Origin: an uncultured Mollicutes bacterium
Lineage (GTDB): Bacteria; Bacillota_I; Bacilli_A; RFN20; CAG-826
NCBI GenBank assembly: GCA_900550795.1
Contig: URTN01000028.1
Location: forward strand, 1 to 8,287
DNA length: 8,287 nt
Reading direction: 5' to 3'
Below are positions 1-4,619 of this stretch, in pieces; position 1 is the first letter of the stretch, and each line of letters opens with the position of its first letter. The notes below the pieces were generated by a model, which was not told where the DNA came from, searched no databases, and saw only the letters and a program-made list of their open reading frames with translations. The translations under genes were made by a program, and so were the position numbers.

Positions 1-321
1 ACCTCCGACGGAAATGCGGCTAAGAGTTTTACGGTCGTGGCTACTTTAAAATTGTTTGGTTCTTATAATTTAGAGAATGCACCGAATGCAAATTGGAGTT
101 TAACCAGCGGATATAGTAATATGTCTTCTGCGATTGATAAGTCTAATATACAAAATGGAATTATTGTTTATTCTGTGAGCTTCACGTTGCCAAAGTATAA
201 AGGATTGCTCATAAACCCAGGCTCAAAATATTATTATTTATACCTATCTTTAAATATTGATGGCATTGCAGTATCTTCAAATACTCTCGAGTATGTCGTG
301 CATTACAAATACGGTATTTGA
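1..321 (+). CDS. C-terminal end of an unrecognised, possibly exported protein (5' end outside window)
   Basis: The frame is open from base 1 to the TGA at 319-321, giving the last 106 residues of a longer protein. A GTG at 37 is in frame, but it has no Shine-Dalgarno sequence and the frame continues upstream of it, so it is not a credible start. The visible part is rich in Ser, Asn, Tyr and Leu, has no Cys, no membrane helix and no recognisable catalytic motif. Alternating polar and hydrophobic residues suggest a beta-rich fold, for example the end of a secreted or surface protein. It lies upstream of a cluster of exported proteins and could belong with them, but nothing here proves it. Product unknown; confidence is for it being a real coding region. 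Confidence 0.7.
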   Translation, partial: TSDGNAAKSFTVVATLKLFGSYNLENAPNANWSLTSGYSNMSSAIDKSNIQNGIIVYSVSFTLPKYKGLLINPGSKYYYLYLSLNIDGIAVSSNTLEYVVHYKYGI

Positions 322-335
322 TTTTTTCGTGACTA

Positions 336-357
336 TGCCTAGGCAAACTTTTTGCTT
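336..357 (+). terminator. Weak possible terminator after the upstream gene
   Basis: About 15 bases after the stop of the upstream gene lies a perfect 10-base palindrome, TGCCTAGGCA (336-345). It overlaps an alternative 7-pair hairpin: bases 341-347 pair with 351-357 around a CTT loop, with one G-U pair. No long T tract follows, so intrinsic termination is uncertain. The rest of the 322-394 gap is A+T-rich with no ORF. Confidence 0.25.
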
Positions 358-391
358 CTTAGTTTAAAAAGACAATTTTTATACCAATTAA

Positions 392-394
392 AAA
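392..394. repeat. Candidate 3-bp target site duplication (AAA; second copy at 1736-1738)
   Basis: AAA abuts the left tip at 392-394 and AAA abuts the right tip at 1736-1738. IS3-family elements usually duplicate 3-5 bases. The left copy lies in a run of five A, so it could be chance; removing one copy and the IS restores a plausible continuous A+T-rich intergenic sequence. Confidence 0.5.
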
Positions 395-421
395 TGAACC
401 GGTAACATAAAAGTAGACACA
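395..421 (+). repeat. IS left terminal inverted repeat (IRL)
   Basis: The 27-base left end starts TG and matches the reverse complement of 1709-1735 at 20 of 27 positions. The inner 13 bases (409-421, AAAAGTAGACACA) are identical to the other end. Bases 403-408 (TAACAT) can act as a -10 box when the ends are joined in a circle. Confidence 0.88.
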
Positions 422-422
422 C

Positions 423-455
423 TTGTACTAAAAATAAACAACGATTTTGTATAAT
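423..455 (+). promoter_or_regulatory. Possible internal promoter for the transposase genes
   Basis: A perfect -10 hexamer TATAAT lies at 450-455. The best upstream -35 match, TTGTAC at 423-428, has an overlong 21-base spacer, and transcription from this -10 would start almost on top of the ribosome binding site. It is therefore likely to be weak, in keeping with low basal transposase expression. Confidence 0.3.
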
Positions 456-460
456 GAGAC

Positions 461-467
461 AAGGAGG
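461..467 (+). promoter_or_regulatory. Strong ribosome binding site that sets the orfA start
   Basis: AAGGAGG at 461-467 lies 7 bases before the ATG at 475. This favours 475 over the in-frame ATG at 454, which would place the Shine-Dalgarno sequence inside the gene. Confidence 0.8.
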
Positions 468-474
468 TGCTACT

Positions 475-834
475 ATGCATAACACAAGGTCAGAAAACCT
501 AGACATCGCCAAGCGCTTTGTAAACGGCGAGCTAACTACTCAGGAAGCACAGAGTATGCTTGGCGTGACACGTAACGGCATTTACTACTGGGCGAATGAA
601 TACAGGCGCTCAATAGGCGAAACCATTCCTAAAAAGCCAAGGAACGCAACCATCAGGAAAGAAGCTACCGACACGGATGAGTTCAACCGTCTTTCCTCCC
701 TATCGAAGGAACAATTGATAGACGAGGTCATAAGGGCCAAGGTAGGAGAAGCCCGAGCAAAAAAAGGGTACGAAGTGAAAGGGGGTGGGGCCAGCAGGGA
801 GTACGTTTCTTTAAGCAGCAAGAATACCAAATAG
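475..834 (+). CDS. IS3-family transposase OrfA (helix-turn-helix DNA-binding subunit)
   Basis: A 119-residue basic protein typical of the small first ORF of IS3-family elements, which binds the terminal inverted repeats and supplies the N-terminal part of the OrfAB transposase. An N-terminal helix-turn-helix can be seen: residues about 8-45 contain the pattern AKRFVNGELTTQEAQ followed by LGVTRNGIYYW. A charged, probably helical segment follows (about 70-97) that may be the leucine-zipper-like oligomerisation region of the family. The A7 slippery heptamer at 759-765 falls at codon 97. Ribosomes that do not shift end at 834 and make OrfA alone, which in characterised IS3 elements often acts as a regulator. 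The start at 475 is chosen from the AAGGAGG box. Confidence 0.88.
   Translation: MHNTRSENLDIAKRFVNGELTTQEAQSMLGVTRNGIYYWANEYRRSIGETIPKKPRNATIRKEATDTDEFNRLSSLSKEQLIDEVIRAKVGEARAKKGYEVKGGGASREYVSLSSKNTK
759..765 (+). promoter_or_regulatory. Programmed -1 ribosomal frameshift site (A AAA AAA)
   Basis: Seven consecutive A in the orfA reading frame are split A-AAA-AAA and followed by GGG. The -1 frame is open from this site through 837 to the orfB stop, with no stop codon between. Shifting here gives a fused OrfAB of about 409 residues, the normal active transposase of this family. The G-rich stretch at 780-800 could form a stimulatory structure; this was not folded. Confidence 0.8.
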
Positions 835-836
835 TC

Positions 837-1703
837 ATGGAACTGAGCGGGAAATACCCCGTCAAGAGAATCTGCAGGGTAATGGGGATAAACAGATCCG
901 GCTTCTATAAATGGAAGGATAGAATCAGCAATCCATCCCAGAAGTTGATATCAAGGGCAAACAACATCAACCTCTTCAGAAAGTACCACAAGCTCTATCC
1001 AAGCCACGGATATAGGTGGCTTAATGCCAAGATTAGGCTCGATACGGGGATAGCGATGAGTGATGTCTATGCCCATAAGTGTTGCAAATACGTTGGCATT
1101 GTCAGCATATCCAAGCACTATAAGTACAGGAAGCCGGGCGACGACAAGAAGGTTTACCCGAACCTATTGATGGCCGGCTTGAACATAAACGGCCCATACG
1201 AGTGCATCGTCAGCGACATGACGGCATTCTACCTTGATGGTACCTACTTCGAGCTAACGCTTTATATGGACCTTTGGAACAACGAGATACTGTCCCATTC
1301 CCTATCTTCTAAAAGGGGTGACAGGATGACCTACATTAACGGAATCAGGGACATAATCGAAATCAAAAAAGAGCATCCAGACCTTAAGATGGTTCTCCAT
1401 ACCGACCAGGGATCTGTATACTCCTCCAAGGAGTTCAATGAACTCCTGCCTGCTTATAATATCATACATTCGATGTCTCGTGCAGGGACTCCGACGGACA
1501 ATGCGGCCATGGAATCGATAAACGGATGGATCAAGACCGAAATGTTCGCCGACTTCCACCTGACTTCGAAGGAAAAGATAATCAAGGAAATAGACGAATA
1601 TATACTGTTCTTCAACGAAAAGCGTCCTGCGTATTCTCTGAAATACATGACCCCAAAGCAATACAAGGATGCCTACTACAAGAAACAAGGGTCTAAAACT
1701 TGA
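837..1703 (+). CDS. IS3-family transposase OrfB (DDE integrase/transposase catalytic domain)
   Basis: This 288-residue ORF carries the catalytic part of the transposase, which cuts and joins DNA at the IS ends. It begins with the HTH-like region of IS3 OrfB proteins (residues 6-26, ending SGFYKW), then an HTH_21-type segment around YPSHGYRW (54-61). The retroviral-integrase-like core has D127 (in VSDMT), D190 (in LHTDQGS) and E226 (in NAAMES), with 35 residues between the second Asp and the Glu and a Lys seven residues after the Glu (K233): a textbook DD(35)E set. The frame lies -1 relative to orfA and is open back to the A7 slippery site, so the main product is likely the OrfAB fusion. The ATG at 837 lacks a convincing ribosome binding site, so independent translation would be minor. 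It appears intact. Confidence 0.95.
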   Translation: MELSGKYPVKRICRVMGINRSGFYKWKDRISNPSQKLISRANNINLFRKYHKLYPSHGYRWLNAKIRLDTGIAMSDVYAHKCCKYVGIVSISKHYKYRKPGDDKKVYPNLLMAGLNINGPYECIVSDMTAFYLDGTYFELTLYMDLWNNEILSHSLSSKRGDRMTYINGIRDIIEIKKEHPDLKMVLHTDQGSVYSSKEFNELLPAYNIIHSMSRAGTPTDNAAMESINGWIKTEMFADFHLTSKEKIIKEIDEYILFFNEKRPAYSLKYMTPKQYKDAYYKKQGSKT

Positions 1704-1708
1704 AATGT

Positions 1709-1735
1709 TGTGTCTACTTTTTGTTGACTAGTGCA
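1709..1735 (-). repeat. IS right terminal inverted repeat (IRR)
   Basis: Read on the minus strand this end begins TGCAC and shares the perfect 13-base core (1709-1721 on the plus strand) with the left end at the same distance from the tip. The spacing match on both sides fixes the element boundaries at 395 and 1735. Confidence 0.88.
1724..1729 (+). promoter_or_regulatory. Outward-facing -35 box in the right end of the IS
   Basis: TTGACT (5 of 6 to the -35 consensus) points out of the element towards the downstream operon. In a circular form with a 3-base junction it would lie exactly 17 bases from TAACAT (403-408) in the left end. In the present insertion the nearest host -10-like hexamer, TAAATT at 1745-1750, is only 15 bases away, so a hybrid promoter here would be weak. 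Confidence 0.5.
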
Positions 1736-1769
1736 AAATATCGCTAAATTTTACTTTGAATAACAAGTT

Positions 1770-1836
1770 TTTACATTCCTATAGCAATCCGTTATACCTA
1801 AAAAAACTTTACAAATAGTAATTTGGGCATTATCTT
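1770..1836 (+). promoter_or_regulatory. Two candidate tandem promoters ahead of the exported-protein operon
   Basis: TTTACA at 1770-1775 is followed after 17 bases by TATACC (1793-1798). A second TTTACA at 1808-1813 is followed after 17 bases by TATCTT (1831-1836). Both have 5 of 6 matches at -35 and 4 of 6 at -10 with ideal spacing. Such matches are not rare in A+T-rich DNA, but the identical geometry in the leader of the operon makes them the best candidates for its promoters. The rest of 1736-1869 shows no ORF. Confidence 0.4.
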
Positions 1837-1850
1837 ATAGCCGCATATTT

Positions 1851-1860
1851 GAGGGGGGGG
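1851..1860 (+). promoter_or_regulatory. Poly-G ribosome binding site (GAGGGGGGGG)
   Basis: The Shine-Dalgarno region of the first exported-protein gene is GA followed by eight consecutive G (1853-1860), nine bases before the ATG at 1870. It can pair with the 16S tail. A G8 homopolymer is unusual in A+T-rich DNA and is the kind of tract that changes length by slipped-strand mispairing. Confidence 0.6.
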
Positions 1861-1869
1861 TAATCCTTT

Positions 1870-2586
1870 ATGAACAAATTCAAAAAACCGTCCAAGTCCA
1901 AAAGCCTAACGCTTGGTATCGCAATCTTAAGCTCGGCTGCAATCGTATCTACTGGTTTTGCAGCCTGGGTTATTACTGGTGGTGCCGAAGCTAGTGTTAG
2001 CGGAACAATTAAAGCAGACACCATAGAAAGGAATGATCACAAAATTACAATTGACACTAATCTTGGATCGATATACTTTGGCGCTCCTAAAACAATGGAC
2101 AATACTAATGCTTGGCTAACCAATAGTGGTGAAAATGAAGAAACTCTTATTATAACTAAGACTTTTACTGTTGCTAACGTTGATACCGAACCAACAAACG
2201 CTAATATCGGTGATTTGATTGACGGAACAAAAACCAAGTTTGTAGAAACAACAACGGAGGAGGCTAATAAGTATAGCAAAGCTGCCACCGATGGATATGT
2301 TGCGGAGATGCCAACTGTTGTTGCATTAGGCAGCACCGAAACTGCTGCTGTTGGAGTTTATATTAATCCTAAGTCTTATGGTGCAAACACTGCTACCTTC
2401 GATTTAAAGATAGTGTTTGGCTGGGGAAACAAATTTAGAAATAATGATAATAATAAAAATGAGAATCCTTACCTATATTACAATCGTTTAACGGCCACTG
2501 AAGAAAACAAAAAAGCAGCAGAAACAAGTTTGGGTGCTGTTCACAATATTGATGCTTCGTTCAAAATTACTTTAGTGACCAAGTAA
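1870..2586 (+). CDS. TasA/camelysin-like exported protein A (SipW-type signal peptide)
   Basis: A 238-residue protein with a SipW-dependent type of leader: basic N-terminus (KFKKPSKSK), hydrophobic stretch at about 12-35, then the diagnostic GFAAW followed by a G-x-I-x-A pattern (SVSGTIKADTI, 42-52). By analogy with Bacillus TasA, cleavage is expected near A31/A32. The mature part is Thr-, Asn- and Ala-rich, has no Cys, and looks beta-rich, as in the TasA/camelysin family that forms matrix fibres or remains on the surface. A C-terminal motif (F-G-W-G-x-K-F, then N-P-x-x-Y-Y, about 183-204) recurs in the next gene, so the two are paralogues. The signal peptidase lies two genes downstream. Translation starts from a poly-G ribosome binding site. 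Family placement rests on the leader; fibre formation is inference. Confidence 0.78.
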   Translation: MNKFKKPSKSKSLTLGIAILSSAAIVSTGFAAWVITGGAEASVSGTIKADTIERNDHKITIDTNLGSIYFGAPKTMDNTNAWLTNSGENEETLIITKTFTVANVDTEPTNANIGDLIDGTKTKFVETTTEEANKYSKAATDGYVAEMPTVVALGSTETAAVGVYINPKSYGANTATFDLKIVFGWGNKFRNNDNNKNENPYLYYNRLTATEENKKAAETSLGAVHNIDASFKITLVTK

Positions 2587-2642
2587 TTTATTTAAAGAAA
2601 TATCGTTTATAAATTGTATTAATTAAAAGGAGAAAAATTTAA

Positions 2643-3554
2643 ATGGCTAAATTAACAAGAGAATCATACAAGAGAAAGAAAGTTGCCTTTGCAGCTGTTG
2701 TATTAGGTGGAGTTGCTCTTGTCTCTAGTGGCTTTGCTGCTTTCGTATTATCTGCTGGCGCTGAGCAAAAGAACCAAGGTAATCTTGAAGTTGGCAAAAT
2801 TATCAATGGTTCATTACAAATGAATGTTTATTCATATAACAAGGATGCCGATGACCATAAAGGTGCCCCAATTGAAAAAGGTAATCCTTTAGTGGAATAT
2901 TTCCGTTTTGATGCCGCTGGCGAAGATATTAAAACAAATACTAATGGAAACGGAATAAAAGACGGGAAAGTTAGCAACAGGGTTTATTATAAGAAAGAAG
3001 GCGATAGACTTCCTGAAACTTTAGAACATACATTTGTTGTCGAAATTATTTCATCAGCTGATTCTCTTGCATCATTTAATGTCAAAATGAATATCGATAA
3101 TGATTTATCAAATGCTGTAACTGCTGGTTTTATCACTCTTCCTGCTTGCACTGATGCGAAAGGCGTTACGATATCCCCTGCTGGTGCAGATAATACATGG
3201 TCAAATCCTACTGGATTAAGAAATGATGATTGCATTGTTAAAAAAGAAAAATTAGCAGAAAACAGTTATAAATGGACTTTTGAATATAAAGTCAAATTTG
3301 CATGGGGCACTCGTTTCAATAATATGAATCCTTGCTATTTCTTTGATAATAAAGCTACTTCTAAAGTTGATGGTGTAGCCGCAACCCCTAGGACCGAAAC
3401 TGTTATTGGCAATTGCTATGGAACAAGCGCTACCGAGCTTACTGCTGGTTGGGATGTCTCGATCGACACTATCAATGCTGACCTAAATAATTGGTTCTAT
3501 CCAAAAGCTAACAAAAACGGATTTAATCTTACCTTCACTGCTGAAGGCATGTAA
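2643..3554 (+). CDS. TasA/camelysin-like exported protein B (SipW-type signal peptide)
   Basis: A 303-residue paralogue of the preceding gene. The leader is basic at the start (SYKRKK), hydrophobic from about 14 to 38, and contains SSGFAAFVLSAGAE, with expected cleavage near A32/A33 and a following G-x-L-x-V-G segment (46-51). The C-terminal F-A-W-G-x-R-F and N-P-x-Y-F-F motif (219-235) matches protein A. Unlike A, it has four cysteines (169, 197, 231, 258), all in the exported part, enough for two disulfides. An AAAAGGAG ribosome binding site ends 10 bases before the ATG. It follows gene A after 56 bases with no evident terminator and precedes the signal peptidase gene by 12 bases, so it is very likely a substrate of that peptidase. 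Its final role (fibre subunit, anchor or cap) cannot be told from sequence. Confidence 0.77.
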   Translation: MAKLTRESYKRKKVAFAAVVLGGVALVSSGFAAFVLSAGAEQKNQGNLEVGKIINGSLQMNVYSYNKDADDHKGAPIEKGNPLVEYFRFDAAGEDIKTNTNGNGIKDGKVSNRVYYKKEGDRLPETLEHTFVVEIISSADSLASFNVKMNIDNDLSNAVTAGFITLPACTDAKGVTISPAGADNTWSNPTGLRNDDCIVKKEKLAENSYKWTFEYKVKFAWGTRFNNMNPCYFFDNKATSKVDGVAATPRTETVIGNCYGTSATELTAGWDVSIDTINADLNNWFYPKANKNGFNLTFTAEGM

Positions 3555-3558
3555 TGCC
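3546..3558 (+). other. Small hairpin over the stop codon of exported protein B
   Basis: GGCAT (3546-3550) and ATGCC (3554-3558) are perfect complements around a 3-base loop. The hairpin spans the TAA stop and covers part of the only GAAGG near the next start. Without a T tract it is not an intrinsic terminator; it could lower translation of the peptidase relative to its substrates, but five pairs is a weak stem. Confidence 0.3.
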
Positions 3559-3566
3559 CATAAATT

Positions 3567-4619
3567 ATGACAAAACTAGAGATCATTGCTTTAATCGCGA
3601 CTTGTATTGGGGTTATTTGCTTTGCTTTAGTTATCATAATTTTATATAGAAACTACATCAATAAAGCTATCTCGGAGACCGAAAGCGGGATCCGAGACAT
3701 TGAACTTATAGATACAATCATCTATGAGAATGATCCAAAAACTAAAAGACGTAATAAGGCGGTGTCGATAAGTAAAAACGTAGTCTATTACGTCTTTCTT
3801 GTCTTAGCTATTCCCTTTCTTTGCTTTGGAATTTATTCTAGGTTTACTAATGGGGTAGTAATGTTTGGGGATTCTTCTGCTATGGTAGTAGCATCTGGCT
3901 CCATGTCTAATAAAAATGTCTCCAATGGGTATCTATTTGATAATAACCTAGATAACCAGTTCCAGACATTTGATATGATTGTCCTTAAGAAAGTAGATGA
4001 ATCATATATAAAGAAATATGATGTAATCGCTTATAGGAATGATAAGAAAGTCAATATCATTCACCGCATCGTATCTATTGATAAAATAGACGGGGTGACT
4101 AGATATACGACTAGGGGAGATGCGAATAATTCTAATGACTCATATAAGCCTAGCTATGAAGATATAATAGGCAAATATAGCAATAGAAGGATTCCTACGA
4201 TTGGGATATTTATCTCTTTCTTCCAGTCCTATTCAGGGATTGTAACCATAATATCCATCATAGTATGTCTATATTTCATCGATAGGGATAACAAAAAACT
4301 AATATTCGTTGAAGATGATCGAAAAGAATTATTGCAAACTGTATTTGATGTTACTTCCATGGATGAAAATACATACCAGGATATGATGTCTAATACGGAG
4401 ACGAAGATCTATTATAAGGGGTATTGCTATAAATTTGCCGAAAAGGAATTCATCTCCAAAGACGAGATGAGCAAAGAAGAAAAAGAAGCCTTCGATAAAG
4501 AAAACGAGGCTACTAAAATTACGCAAGACGACAAAGGGGAACATAAATTCAAATTTTCCCTCTTTAAAAGAAACAAGATGATTAATGATTTAGGAGGAAA
4601 AGAAGATGAACAAGAATAA
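3567..4619 (+). CDS. SipW-type (Ser/His) signal peptidase I, enlarged
   Basis: A 350-residue membrane serine peptidase that removes signal peptides on the outer face of the membrane, most likely from the two upstream exported proteins. Catalytic Ser112 lies in SGSM (110-113). His166 in IIHRIV replaces the Lys of ordinary bacterial signal peptidases, which marks the SipW/archaeal/ER subclass. The conserved GDANNSND box is at 184-191. Predicted helices lie at about 5-27, 72-91 and 221-238; the basic stretch at 58-65 between the first two should be cytoplasmic, which puts the catalytic domain outside. Bacillus SipW is about 190 residues; this one has an extra N-terminal helix and a charged cytoplasmic tail of about 110 residues. 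No clear ribosome binding site precedes the ATG, so it probably depends on coupling to the upstream gene. The last 14 bases overlap the next gene. Confidence 0.9.
   Translation: MTKLEIIALIATCIGVICFALVIIILYRNYINKAISETESGIRDIELIDTIIYENDPKTKRRNKAVSISKNVVYYVFLVLAIPFLCFGIYSRFTNGVVMFGDSSAMVVASGSMSNKNVSNGYLFDNNLDNQFQTFDMIVLKKVDESYIKKYDVIAYRNDKKVNIIHRIVSIDKIDGVTRYTTRGDANNSNDSYKPSYEDIIGKYSNRRIPTIGIFISFFQSYSGIVTIISIIVCLYFIDRDNKKLIFVEDDRKELLQTVFDVTSMDENTYQDMMSNTETKIYYKGYCYKFAEKEFISKDEMSKEEKEAFDKENEATKITQDDKGEHKFKFSLFKRNKMINDLGGKEDEQE

Larger units (their letters stand above)
395..1735 (+). mobile_element. Complete IS3-family insertion sequence (about 1341 bp)
   Basis: The element begins TG and ends CA, as IS3-family elements do. 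It has matching imperfect inverted repeats at both ends, two consecutive ORFs in the 0 and -1 phases, and a DDE transposase. Its size is typical of the family (about 1.2-1.5 kb). Sampled lines of the element are near half G+C, clearly above the flanking genes, and CTAG tetramers are scarce inside compared with the operon downstream, consistent with acquisition from a different genome. It sits in an intergenic position, transcribed in the same direction as its neighbours. All functional parts look intact (ends, slippery site, D-D-E residues), so it may still be mobile. The subgroup was not determined. Confidence 0.93.

Noticed and set aside
2..22. Near match between the window start (CTCCGACGGAAATGCGGC) and the IS at about 1488-1506, suggesting a fragment of a second IS copy
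   Set aside because: The match is about 18 bases with a one-base gap, is in a different reading phase, and does not extend on either side; chance similarity is more likely.
319..340. TGA read as Trp (Mollicutes code 4)
   Set aside because: Trp is encoded by TGG throughout, and TGA stops at 321 and 1703 fit the natural ends of their genes.
454..474. Upstream ATG at 454 as the orfA start
   Set aside because: It lies within the TATAAT box and before the AAGGAGG box; the ATG at 475 is 7 bases after a strong ribosome binding site.
1302..1688. 128-codon open frame on the minus strand inside orfB
   Set aside because: It is antisense to a conserved DDE domain, has no ribosome binding site and no recognisable motif; a shadow of the higher-G+C coding strand.
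2037..2336. 99-codon minus-strand open frame with hydrophobic content inside exported protein A
   Set aside because: It mirrors the Thr/Asn/Ala-rich sense sequence; no start signals and no known family.
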